Shown piece by piece: positions 52,166-59,791 of a stretch of DNA of 64,000 bases (its first letter is position 1; the number at the start of each line of letters is the position of its first letter). Under the pieces are notes generated by a model that worked only from the letters and a program-made list of their open reading frames with translations, was not told the DNA's origin and ran no database searches. Position numbers and translations under genes: made by a program. The stretch covers positions 1 through 64,000 of the forward strand of contig DASVCA010000090.1 of NCBI GenBank assembly GCA_036381835.1, read 5' to 3'. This DNA is from DASULK01 sp036381835. GTDB taxonomy: Bacteria; Actinomycetota; Actinomycetes; Mycobacteriales; Micromonosporaceae.

Positions 52166-52568
52166 GGGGTCCACCGCCGATCGGACGATCAACCGGGGTC
52201 CGGGCCGGGTATTGATCGCCTTGTACCTGCTGTTCGCCATCGCCGCCACGTCCCGCGCCGGGTTCCAACTCATCACGAAGTACCAGGAAGCGCCGCTGGC
52301 GTACCTGCTCTCCGCATTCGCCGCGGTCATCTACATCGTGGCGACCGTCGGCCTCGCCCGCGCGAATCTCATCGGCCGGCGGGTCGCGCTCACCGCGTGC
52401 CTGATCGAACTGGTCGGTGTGCTCGGGGTAGGCGCGGCGAGCCTGACGGTGCCGCAGGCGTTTCCCGACGACACCGTCTGGTCCCGGTTCGGGGAGGGCT
52501 ACGGCTACCTCCCGCTGGTGCTGCCGATGATCGGCCTGGTCTGGCTGCGCCGGGCCGGCAAGGGGTGA
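52158..52568 (+). CDS. Small integral membrane protein, hypothetical
   Basis: A 136-aa protein with about four helices (VLIALYLLFAIAATSRAGFQLI, LAYLLSAFAAVIYIVATVGLA, VALTACLIELVGVLGVGAASL, YLPLVLPMIGLVWL). The conserved-looking segments ATSRAGFQLITKYQEAPLAY and TVPQAFPDDTVWSRFGEGYGYLPLVLP suggest a family rather than noise. It is overlapped by the preceding membrane gene, and its stop is 8 bases from the converging fabG. Function unknown. Confidence 0.8.
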   Translation: MAEGSTADRTINRGPGRVLIALYLLFAIAATSRAGFQLITKYQEAPLAYLLSAFAAVIYIVATVGLARANLIGRRVALTACLIELVGVLGVGAASLTVPQAFPDDTVWSRFGEGYGYLPLVLPMIGLVWLRRAGKG

Positions 52569-52576
52569 GCGCGCGG

Positions 52577-53329
52577 TCAGTCGCGCGGACCTCCCGCGAC
52601 GTAGATCACCTGACCGGAGACGTACGAGGCATCCTCGCTGACCAGGAACGACACGGTGTGGGCGATGTCCTCGGGGCGGCCCACGCGCCGCATCGGCGTG
52701 GCCTCGGCAACTCGCCGCTGGAACTCCTCGAAGTCCACCCCGAGACGAGCTGCGGTCGCGGCGGTCATGTCCGTGACGATGAACCCGGGCGCCACGGCGT
52801 TCACCGTGATCCCGAAGGGTCCGAGCTCGATCGCCAGGGTCTTGGTGAAGCCCTGTAGACCGGCCTTGGCCGCCGAGTAGTTGGCCTGGCCGCGGTTGCC
52901 GAGCGCGGAGATGCTCGACAGATTGACGATCCGGCCCCAGCGCTGGTCGACCATGTGCTTCTGGACGGCCTGGCTCACCAGGAAGGCACCGCGCAGGTGC
53001 ACGTTCATGACCGTGTCCCAGTCGTCGTCGGTCATCTTGAACAGCAGGTTGTCGCGGGTCACCCCGGCGTTGTTGACCAGCACGGCGGGCGGCCCCAGCT
53101 CGGTGACCACCCGGTCGACGGCGGCCTGCACCGCGGACCGGTCCGTGACGTCCACGCCCACCGAGATCGCCCGACCGCCGTCGGCGACGATGCTGTCCGC
53201 GGTGGCCCGAGCGGTCGCCTCGTCGAGGTCGGCGAGTGCGACCGCAAGCCCATCGGCCGCCAGCCGGCGGGCGGTGGCGGCGCCGATCCCGCGGGCGGCG
53301 CCGGTCACGATTGCGATCCGTTGCGACAT
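52577..53329 (-). CDS. fabG: 3-oxoacyl-ACP reductase FabG-type SDR
   Basis: A 250-aa short-chain dehydrogenase. The cofactor loop is VTGAARGIGAATARRLAADG, the NNAG segment is VLVNNAGVTRDN, and the catalytic Ser-Tyr-Lys triad is in IVNLSSISALGNRGQANYSAAKAGLQGF. It should reduce 3-oxoacyl-ACP or a similar ketone with NADPH; acetoacetyl-CoA reductase or an acyl-CoA role is equally possible. The ATG follows GGGAGGTAACAGG. It converges on the small membrane protein gene and diverges from the flavoprotein gene. Confidence 0.92.
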   Translation of the reverse strand: MSQRIAIVTGAARGIGAATARRLAADGLAVALADLDEATARATADSIVADGGRAISVGVDVTDRSAVQAAVDRVVTELGPPAVLVNNAGVTRDNLLFKMTDDDWDTVMNVHLRGAFLVSQAVQKHMVDQRWGRIVNLSSISALGNRGQANYSAAKAGLQGFTKTLAIELGPFGITVNAVAPGFIVTDMTAATAARLGVDFEEFQRRVAEATPMRRVGRPEDIAHTVSFLVSEDASYVSGQVIYVAGGPRD

Positions 53330-53424
53330 CCTGTTACCTCCCGGTAGGCCTGTTCGCAGGAGCTTAGCGTCGAAGTTCCGCCGACCGCCGGGTGCCCGGT
53401 CCGCGTTCGGGAGACGATAGCCGG

Positions 53425-54801
53425 GTGGCGGAACGGTTGATCGTGATCGGCGCGGACGCGGCCGGGATGTCCGCCGCGTCCCAGGCCCGCCGTCGGCGCG
53501 GCCCCGACGACCTGGAGATCGTCGTCTTCGAACGGGGCGACTTCGCCTCGTACTCGGCCTGCGGCATCCCGTACTGGATCGCCGGTCAGGTGGCCGACCG
53601 GGAGAAACTCATCGCGCGCAGCCCCGCGGCCTTCCGCGCCCGGTTCATCGACGTGCGCCTCGGTCATGAGGTCACCGCGATCGATCTGCACCGGCGCGAG
53701 GTGCTCGTCCGAAGGCCCGGCGGCGACGATGTGCGGGAGGGGTTCGACCAGTTGGTGTACGCGACCGGCGGGACCCCGCTGCGACCCGACTGGGCAACCG
53801 ACGCGGTGGCCGGCGTCTTCGGCGTGCAGACCCTCGACGACGGCCGGGCGGTGCGGGACCGGCTGGACCGCGAGCCGCGCCCACGTCACGCGGTGGTGGT
53901 CGGTGGCGGCTACATCGGGGTGGAGATGGCCGAGGCGCTGAGCCGCCGGCACCTGCCGGTCACCCTGATCGAGCAGGGACCGCAACCGCTGTCCACGATC
54001 GACCCCGACATGGGGGCTCGGCTGCGCGCCGCCATGGTCGACCTCGGCATCGACGTCCGTACCGGGGTGACGGTCACCGGGCTGCACAGCACGGGCGGCC
54101 GGGTGAGCGCGGTACAGACCGACGCCGGCGTGTTCCCGGCGGACCTGGTGGTCCTCGGCACCGGCACCCGGCCCAACACCGGCCTCGCAGCCGATGCCGG
54201 GCTACCGCTCGGGGTGACCGGCGGGGTTCGGGTCGACCTGCGGATGCGAGTGGTCGGCGTGCCGGGGGTGTGGGCGGCCGGTGACTGCGTGGAGACGACC
54301 CACCGGATCACCGGGCGACCGGTGAACGTGCCGCTGGGCACCCACGCCAACAAGCAGGGCCGTACGGTGGGCATCAACATCGGCGGCGGGTACGCCACCT
54401 TCCCGGGCGTGATCGGCACCGCGGTCACCGAGGTCTGCGGCCTGCAGGTGGGCCGCACCGGGCTGCGGGAGGCCGATGCGACCGCCGCCGGATTCGAGTA
54501 CGTGACAGCGGTCACCGAATCGACGAACCGTGCCGGCTACCTGGCGGGGGCCGCGCGGATCACCGTCAAGCTGATCGCCGAACGACGCACCGGCCGACTG
54601 CTCGGGGCCCAGATCGTGGGCGGGCCCGACGCGGCCAAACGCGTCGACGCGCTCGCGGTCGCGCTATGGAACGGGATGACCGTGGCAGAGATGATCAACC
54701 TCGATCTGGGCTACGCACCTCCGTTCGGCCCGGTCTGGGATCCGGTGCTGATCGCCGCCCGTCACGCCGCCGACACCCTGCACGCTGACCTGAGACCCTG
54801 A
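53425..54801 (+). CDS. CoA-disulfide reductase-like flavoprotein
   Basis: A 458-aa pyridine nucleotide-disulfide oxidoreductase of the single-Cys type. The FAD motif is VIGADAAGMSAASQARR, the redox Cys is in SYSACGIPYWIAG, matching the CoA-disulfide reductase/NADH oxidase SxxNCxxPYxxG pattern. The NAD loop is VVVGGGYIGVEMAEAL, then the FAD GVWAAGDCVE motif, and a dimerisation domain follows (AVTEVCGLQVGRTGL). It probably maintains CoA thiol or acts as a peroxide/NADH oxidase. GTG at 53425 is used; the ATG at 53392 has no ribosome site. GATAGC lies 5 bases upstream, a weak leaderless -10. Confidence 0.9.
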   Translation: MAERLIVIGADAAGMSAASQARRRRGPDDLEIVVFERGDFASYSACGIPYWIAGQVADREKLIARSPAAFRARFIDVRLGHEVTAIDLHRREVLVRRPGGDDVREGFDQLVYATGGTPLRPDWATDAVAGVFGVQTLDDGRAVRDRLDREPRPRHAVVVGGGYIGVEMAEALSRRHLPVTLIEQGPQPLSTIDPDMGARLRAAMVDLGIDVRTGVTVTGLHSTGGRVSAVQTDAGVFPADLVVLGTGTRPNTGLAADAGLPLGVTGGVRVDLRMRVVGVPGVWAAGDCVETTHRITGRPVNVPLGTHANKQGRTVGINIGGGYATFPGVIGTAVTEVCGLQVGRTGLREADATAAGFEYVTAVTESTNRAGYLAGAARITVKLIAERRTGRLLGAQIVGGPDAAKRVDALAVALWNGMTVAEMINLDLGYAPPFGPVWDPVLIAARHAADTLHADLRP

Positions 54802-54810
54802 CCGCGGGCG

Positions 54811-56115
54811 TCAGGCTCCGCCCGGGCCACGGCCGTCCGCCTGCCCGGCCATCGGCTGATCGCCCTCCGAGTGCAGGGCGCGCTCGCCGCCGAACTGCAT
54901 GGTCGGCTCGCCGTTCAGCTGCATGGTCGGTTCACCGTCCAGCTGAACCGTGGGTTCGCCACCCAACTGCATCGTGGGCTCCCCGCCCAGCTGCATCGTG
55001 GGCTCGCCGCCCTGCTGCGGCACCGGCTCGAAGAACCGGGTCGGCTCACCGTCGGGCTGTGGCGCGTACTCGTTGACCTGCGCGGGGGCGTGTTCGCCGT
55101 CCTGCCGCACCGGCCGCGCCATCACCTCGTCACCGGCCGGGACGCCGCCCGGGCGGATGATCGGGTACTCGGCGGTCTGCCCTCCGGCCGAGGCGGCCGC
55201 CAGCACCGCTGCCGCGGCCAGGTCTGCCACCCGCTTCGCCTCGCGCTGCACCCGCGCCCGTACCTCCTTGGCGTGCCGCTCCGCGGAATCCGCGGCACGC
55301 CGCGCCTCGTCGAGACGCTGAAGTTCGGCGGCCAACTCCCGGCGGGTCTCTTCGAGTCGCTGGCGCAGCTGGCTGACCTCATGATCGGCGGCCGCCACCT
55401 CCTGCTGCGTCTGCACCAGCCGCTGCTGAGTGCTGTCCAGGTCAGCCTGCACCTGCGCCAGCACCTGCTGCTGTTCCTGGATCTCCTGCACCACGATGTT
55501 GAGCTGCTGCTGATGGAGGGCGGCTTGATCCTCGGCACGCTGGCGCACATCGCTCGCGTACTGCTGCGCCTCGGCGATCAAGGAAGCGGCCTTCTGCTCG
55601 GCAATCGTGCGCTGGTGGGTCAGTTCCCGCTCGACGGCGGCCCGCTGTTCGGAGAGGTCCTGTTCCGCCGCCGCGCGCCGCGCCGAGATCTCGGCCTCCA
55701 GATCGCGCAACGCCTGGGCCGCATGCTCCTGAGCGTCGGCGAGCGCCTTCTCCGCCTCGGCCTGGAGCTGGGCACCCCGCTCGGCGGCGTCGTTGACGAT
55801 CACCTCGGCCTGCTTCTCAGCGAGTTCCAGGATCTGATCGACCATCGGACCCAGATCACGGAAGGATGCCCGATCCACCTTCGCCGGCTGCTGGCGCAGC
55901 TCGGCCACCTCCGCCTGCAGCTGCTGCAACTGCACGGTGAGGTCCCGAAGCTGGCTGTACGCCCGATCGCGTTCGACGGTCAACGTCGAGATCTGGTGTT
56001 CGACCTGTTCGACGTAGTTGTTCACCTGCTGCTTGTCGTATCCGCGCAGGGTGAGTTCGAAGTTCGGGCGCGAGATATCGTCACGCGGTGCGAACAGCTG
56101 TTCGCTGATAGACAT
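54811..56115 (-). CDS. DivIVA-domain coiled-coil protein with octapeptide-repeat tail
   Basis: A 434-aa cytoskeleton-like protein. The N-terminus SRPNFELTLRGYDKQQVNNYVEQVEHQIS is a DivIVA domain, which binds curved membrane at poles and septa. Residues about 40-320 are long coiled coil rich in Gln/Ala/Glu, in the manner of Scy-like or Wag31-related proteins. The tail holds five or more copies of the octapeptide GGEPTMQL with small changes (GGEPTVQL, DGEPTMQL, NGEPTMQF), so a 24-bp repeat runs at about 54890-55015. It may scaffold polar growth. ATG 56115 follows GGAGGACCTGGC. Confidence 0.88.
   Translation of the reverse strand: MSISEQLFAPRDDISRPNFELTLRGYDKQQVNNYVEQVEHQISTLTVERDRAYSQLRDLTVQLQQLQAEVAELRQQPAKVDRASFRDLGPMVDQILELAEKQAEVIVNDAAERGAQLQAEAEKALADAQEHAAQALRDLEAEISARRAAAEQDLSEQRAAVERELTHQRTIAEQKAASLIAEAQQYASDVRQRAEDQAALHQQQLNIVVQEIQEQQQVLAQVQADLDSTQQRLVQTQQEVAAADHEVSQLRQRLEETRRELAAELQRLDEARRAADSAERHAKEVRARVQREAKRVADLAAAAVLAAASAGGQTAEYPIIRPGGVPAGDEVMARPVRQDGEHAPAQVNEYAPQPDGEPTRFFEPVPQQGGEPTMQLGGEPTMQLGGEPTVQLDGEPTMQLNGEPTMQFGGERALHSEGDQPMAGQADGRGPGGA
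54890..55014 (-). repeat. 24-bp tandem repeat coding GGEPTMQL
   Basis: About five near-identical 24-bp units inside the DivIVA-like gene. Most encode GGEPTMQL; sequence variants change only a few bases. A divergent unit (DGEPTRFFEPVPQQ) precedes them. Tandem units of this kind can slip, so copy number may vary between strains. Confidence 0.85.
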
Positions 56116-56232
56116 GCCAGGTCCTCCGTACAGCTGCGCCCCCGTCCGCCGGTGGTTCGGCGGGGCGTCGTGTGGCGTAACGCTACCGCCGCCCCGGATA
56201 CGGTTCATAGCCCCGGGGGTCCAACTGCGACC

Positions 56233-57048
56233 TCAGTGGTCGCCGGGCTGACAGGTCGGGCACCAGTAGCTGTTGCGACCGGCCAGCTCGGCGCGGCGGA
56301 CCGGGTCTCCGCAGACGTGACAGGGCTGCCCCGCGCGCCGGTAGACGTAGACCTCTCCCCCGTGACGATCGACCCGGGGCGGGCGGCCCATCGCCTCCGG
56401 CAGGTGGTGTTCGCGAACGGTGTCGATCCGTCCGGTGGTCACCGCCAGCCGCATCAGCGCGCGCAGATCGGCCCAGACCGCCTGCCAGAGCTCCTCGGAG
56501 AGCCGCCGGCCCGGCGTGGACGGTGCCAGCCCGGCGCGGAAAAGCACCTCGGTCACGAAGATCAGGCCGGCGCCGGCTACCACGGACTGGTCGAGCAACA
56601 GCGCGGCGAGCGGCGCCGAGCTGCGCCGGATCCGCCGATACGCGACGTCGGGATCGGCATCGTCGCGCAGCGGGTCGGCACCCAGCCGGGCCCGTAACCG
56701 CTCGACGTCGGATGGTTCGAAGACCTCGCAGGCAGCCGGGCCGCGCAGGTCGAGCCAGTGGCGGTCGGAGGTCAACCGCAGTCGTATCTGGCCGTGGGGC
56801 GGCGGCGGTTCCCCTTCCCCGTCGGTGAACCGCCCGTACAGGCCGAGGTGGACGTGCAGGGACAACCCGTTGCCGTAGTGGTGCAGCAGATGCTTGCCGT
56901 ACGCTTCGGTGTCTTCCAGGACGGCACCGGACAGCACGACCGCGCCCGCCGCGAACCGCCCCTGAGGGCTGCTCGCGGCCACCTTGTCGCCGGCGAACAG
57001 TCGACGGTGCCGTACGGCCAGGCGATGAATCGTGTGTCCTTCGGGCAC
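56233..57048 (-). CDS. nei2: Formamidopyrimidine/endonuclease VIII-type DNA glycosylase
   Basis: A 271-aa base-excision repair glycosylase/AP lyase. With the initiator Met removed, Pro and Glu of PEGHTIHRLA are the catalytic N-terminus, the variant seen in Nei rather than Fpg. The H2TH motif is near LAALLLDQSVVAGAGLIFVTEVLFRAGL, and the C-terminal zinc finger reads CHVCGDPVRRAELAGRNSYWCPTCQPG (CxxC...CxxC). It removes oxidised pyrimidines or purines; substrate preference is uncertain. GTG at 57048 has TACCCT 6 bases upstream (leaderless). The frame from 57321 is a shadow extension. Confidence 0.93.
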   Translation of the reverse strand: MPEGHTIHRLAVRHRRLFAGDKVAASSPQGRFAAGAVVLSGAVLEDTEAYGKHLLHHYGNGLSLHVHLGLYGRFTDGEGEPPPPHGQIRLRLTSDRHWLDLRGPAACEVFEPSDVERLRARLGADPLRDDADPDVAYRRIRRSSAPLAALLLDQSVVAGAGLIFVTEVLFRAGLAPSTPGRRLSEELWQAVWADLRALMRLAVTTGRIDTVREHHLPEAMGRPPRVDRHGGEVYVYRRAGQPCHVCGDPVRRAELAGRNSYWCPTCQPGDH

Positions 57049-57054
57049 CCGGCC

Positions 57055-57060
57055 AGGGTA
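57055..57060 (-). promoter_or_regulatory. -10 element (TACCCT) of leaderless Nei-type glycosylase gene
   Basis: Minus-strand TACCCT, 6 bases, then the GTG at 57048; no Shine-Dalgarno. Same hexamer as at nucS. Confidence 0.5.
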
Positions 57061-57138
57061 GCCCGGCCGCGGCGGGGTGGCGGTGTGGCGGCCCCGCGAC
57101 GGGGTACCCCCTGAAGCGGTCGGGTCCGGGGAGGTGCC

Positions 57139-57306
57139 GTGGCGGAGAACCGGGACGAACGCGGTCAGGTAGATCCGGCGACGCTGCGGGCCGCCGAGCA
57201 TACGATCGCGGAACGCGCCGAGGCGGAACGGGCCGGGGAGCAGGCGGACCACCGCCGGATCTCGCAGGAGCAGCACCGGCGGGCGAAGCGTCGACGCGAT
57301 CTGTGA
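57139..57306 (+). CDS. 55-residue highly charged helical microprotein
   Basis: GTG at 57139 follows GGGGAGG with 4-base spacing and opens a 55-codon frame ending TGA at 57304-57306. The peptide is almost all charged or Ala/Gln: it starts MAENRDERGQVDP if GTG is read as Met, and ends RAKRRRDL, with Glu/Arg alternating in a predicted helix. No relative is recognised. The strong ribosome site, clean GC-rich codon use and divergent placement from the Nei-type gene support a real short gene. A putative structured RNA follows about 60 bases later. Confidence 0.6.
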   Translation: MAENRDERGQVDPATLRAAEHTIAERAEAERAGEQADHRRISQEQHRRAKRRRDL

Positions 57307-57350
57307 GCCGGTCAACGTCACGCCTTGTGACTGGTTTGGGGTCGTTGCGG

Positions 57351-57356
57351 TAGTAT
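57351..57356 (+). promoter_or_regulatory. Candidate -10 (TAGTAT) upstream of structured RNA/ddaH
   Basis: TAGTAT lies about 330 bases before ddaH. A TTGTGA (57325-57330) or TGACTG (57328-57333) may serve as -35 with 20- or 17-base spacing. A transcript would start near 57363. Confidence 0.35.
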
Positions 57357-57362
57357 CCGCAC

Positions 57363-57642
57363 TGGAGTCCTACTCCATTCCCGCTCGCGGCGTGGTTCAC
57401 CCCGAGCGGTTCAGTTCTTTCCCCGGGGGGTGGCGGTGCGCCACCCCCCCGTCATGTCTTCCGCCGACGCTGCGACTGCACCGAAGATCGGCCCCCGGCA
57501 CCAAGCCGAGACGCAATGAATCCCGACTAACTCCGGCTCACCGCGCAACAATTCGACGCAAGACGCAAGAATCGCCGGTGGATGCTGCAGAGCACCCCCA
57601 CCTAACGTTGCCATGTCGCCCGAGCGATGCCTCGGGCGTTTT
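57363..57642 (+). ncRNA. Structured leader or small RNA upstream of ddaH (class unassigned)
   Basis: A gene-free stretch of about 280 bases packed with perfect hairpins: TGGAG/CTCCA near the 5' end, CCGCTCG/CGAGCGG, an 11-bp GGGGGGTGGCG/CGCCACCCCCC stem with a 3-base loop (57425-57449), GGTGG/CCACC with inner TGCT/AGCA, and a terminator ending in TTTT (57617-57642). It does not match riboswitch, tmRNA, SRP or RNase P motifs I know. It may be a small RNA (6S-like Ms1 or other) or an attenuator controlling ddaH. Ends are inferred. Confidence 0.5.
57617..57642 (+). terminator. Intrinsic terminator/attenuator upstream of ddaH
   Basis: CGCCCGAG (57617-57624) pairs with CTCGGGCG (57631-57638) over 8 bp with a 6-base loop and is followed by TTTT. 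It lies 45 bases before the ddaH start, so it either ends the upstream RNA or attenuates ddaH. A second perfect hairpin (CCCCGTCG/CGACGGGG, 57650-57668) follows and lies just before the ribosome site. Confidence 0.75.
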
Positions 57643-57687
57643 CGCATTACCCCGTCGACCCGACGGGGCTGACTCGGGAGGGGAGCA

Positions 57688-58497
57688 ATGACGTCGTACG
57701 CTCGCCGCCGCTATCTGATGTGCCGGCCGACCCACTTCGCCGTCGAGTACGCCATCAACCCTTGGATGGACCCCTCCGCGCCGGTTGACGTCGAACGGGC
57801 CATCCGGCAGTGGGAGACGCTGCGCCAGACCTACCTGGATCTCGGACACACCGTCGAGGAGATCCAACCGCTGCCCGGGCTACCCGACATGGTGTTCGCC
57901 GCCAACGGCGCGACGGTGATCGACGGGCGGGTGCTGACGGTGCAGTTCCGCGACCCGCAGCGGGCGGACGAGGCACCCGCGTTCCGGGCCTGGTTCGAAC
58001 GCGCGGGCTTCGAGGTGCACGACCCGAAGCACACCAACGAGGGCGAAGGAGACATCCTGCTCGCCGGCGGGTTCATCCTCGCCGGTACCGGCTTCCGCAC
58101 CGCGCACGCCGAACACGCCCACGTCCAGGAGGTCTTCGGGCGGCCGGTGATCACGCTGCAACTGGTCGACCCCCGCTTCTACCACCTCGACACCGCGCTG
58201 TGCGTGCTGGATGAGCACAACATCGCGTACCTGCCTTCCGCGTTCTCCCCGGGCAGTCAGGCGGTGTTGCGCCGGCTGTTCCCGGACGCGGTCCTGGCCC
58301 GCCCCGCCGACGCCGAGGTGCTCGGGTTGAACGCGGTCAGCGACGGTCACAACGTCGTTCTTGCGGCACAGGCCACCGGGTTCGCCGCGGCGCTGCGCGA
58401 ACGTGGCTATAACCCGATCGGCATCGATCTGTCCGAGCTGCGCAAGGCCGGCGGCGGGCCCAAGTGCTGCACCCTGGTCATTCGGGAGAAGGAGTAG
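57688..58497 (+). CDS. ddaH: Dimethylarginine dimethylaminohydrolase-type amidinotransferase
   Basis: A 269-aa guanidino-modifying enzyme that hydrolyses methylarginines to citrulline and methylamines. The fold shows repeated beta-beta-alpha blades. The catalytic Glu/Asp region is EGEGDILLAGG, the His is in RFYHLDTALCVLD, and the nucleophilic Cys is in GGPKCCTLVIRE. The close alternative is a related arginine/ornithine amidinotransferase. The ATG follows GGGAGGGGAGCA. It is 4 bases from rocD, so the two enzymes probably act together in arginine/ornithine breakdown. Confidence 0.9.
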   Translation: MTSYARRRYLMCRPTHFAVEYAINPWMDPSAPVDVERAIRQWETLRQTYLDLGHTVEEIQPLPGLPDMVFAANGATVIDGRVLTVQFRDPQRADEAPAFRAWFERAGFEVHDPKHTNEGEGDILLAGGFILAGTGFRTAHAEHAHVQEVFGRPVITLQLVDPRFYHLDTALCVLDEHNIAYLPSAFSPGSQAVLRRLFPDAVLARPADAEVLGLNAVSDGHNVVLAAQATGFAAALRERGYNPIGIDLSELRKAGGGPKCCTLVIREKE

Positions 58498-58501
58498 TCA
58501 G

Positions 58502-59719
58502 TTGATAGTCGACGACACGCTGCGTACGCCGGATGCGGTACGGGAAGCCGAGCGGTGGACGGCGCACAACTACCACCCGCTCCCGGTGGTCATCGCGGAG
58601 GCGACGGGCGCCTGGGTCACCGACGTCGACGGCCGCCGATACCTCGACTGCCTCGCCGGGTACTCCGCGCTGAACTTCGGCCACCGGCACCCGAAGCTGA
58701 TCGCCGCCGCGCACGCCCAACTCGACCGGCTCACCCTGACCAGCCGGGCCTTCCTGCACGACCAGTTCGCCGTCTTCTGCCGCGAACTCGCCGAACTGTG
58801 CGGCAAGGACATGGTGCTGCCCATGAACACCGGCGCGGAGGCGGTGGAGACCGCGATCAAGGTGGCCCGCAAGTGGGGCTATCGGGTCAAGGGGGTTCCG
58901 GACGACCGGGCCACCATCGTGGTGGCCGAAGGCAACTTCCACGGCCGTACCACGACCATCGTCAGCTTCTCCACCGACCCGGATGCCCGCGACGACTTCG
59001 GGCCGTACACGCCGGGCTTCCGGATCGTCCCGTACGGGGACCTGGCGGCGCTCACCGCCGCGATCGACGAGACCACCGTCGCCGTGCTGCTGGAGCCGAT
59101 CCAGGGCGAGCAGGGCGTGATCGTGCCGCCGGACGGCTACCTGGCCGGGGTCCGACGAATCTGCACCGAGCGGGACGTGCTGTTCATCGCCGACGAGATC
59201 CAGTCGGGCCTGGGTCGCACCGGCACCACCTTCGCCTGTGACCACGAAGGGGTCACCCCCGACATGTACGTGCTGGGCAAGGCGCTCGGCGGCGGCATCG
59301 TGCCGGTGTCGGCGGTGGTGGCGGACGCCGACGTGCTCGGCGTGCTCCGTCCCGGACAGCACGGTTCGACGTTCGGCGGCAACCCGCTGGCCTGCGCGGT
59401 GGGCGTCGAGGTGGTCCGGCTGCTGGCTACCGGCGAGTTCCAGCAGCGCTCCGCGGAGCTGGGCGTGCAGCTGCACGAGTCGCTACGGGAACTGGTCGGC
59501 AGCGGTCTGGTGGCGGTCCGCGGCCGGGGCCTGTGGGCCGGCATCGACATCGATCCGGCGCTGATGACCGGCCGGCAGGCGTGCGAGCGGCTGGCTGAGC
59601 GGGGGGGCGTGCTGGCGAAGGACACGCACGGCTCCACGATCCGGCTCGCGCCCCCGCTGGTGGTGACCCGCGAGGAGATCGACTTCGCGGTGGATCGGCT
59701 GGCGGCGATTCTCCGCTGA
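58502..59719 (+). CDS. rocD: Ornithine aminotransferase
   Basis: A 405-aa class III PLP aminotransferase. The PLP phosphate-binding GAEAVETAIKVARKWGYR, the cofactor Asp in LFIADEIQSGLGRTG and the Schiff-base Lys in MYVLGKALGGGIVPVSAV are visible. Its N-terminus HNYHPLPVVIAEATGAWVTDVDG resembles ornithine transaminases, which make glutamate semialdehyde for proline or glutamate. TTG at 58502, 4 bases after ddaH, is chosen: AAGGAG lies upstream and the longer frame overlaps ddaH. Confidence 0.93.
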   Translation: MIVDDTLRTPDAVREAERWTAHNYHPLPVVIAEATGAWVTDVDGRRYLDCLAGYSALNFGHRHPKLIAAAHAQLDRLTLTSRAFLHDQFAVFCRELAELCGKDMVLPMNTGAEAVETAIKVARKWGYRVKGVPDDRATIVVAEGNFHGRTTTIVSFSTDPDARDDFGPYTPGFRIVPYGDLAALTAAIDETTVAVLLEPIQGEQGVIVPPDGYLAGVRRICTERDVLFIADEIQSGLGRTGTTFACDHEGVTPDMYVLGKALGGGIVPVSAVVADADVLGVLRPGQHGSTFGGNPLACAVGVEVVRLLATGEFQQRSAELGVQLHESLRELVGSGLVAVRGRGLWAGIDIDPALMTGRQACERLAERGGVLAKDTHGSTIRLAPPLVVTREEIDFAVDRLAAILR

Positions 59720-59791
59720 GCCGCCCGGCCGAGGGGGGCCGTCTCGGGCCGGTCGGTCTGAGGCGGCCCGCCGGTCGCCGTACGCGGATCG

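Noticed and set aside
54890..55014. Tandem repeats considered as a CRISPR array
   Set aside because: The 24-bp units are contiguous, in frame, encode a protein octapeptide, and have no spacers or cas genes.
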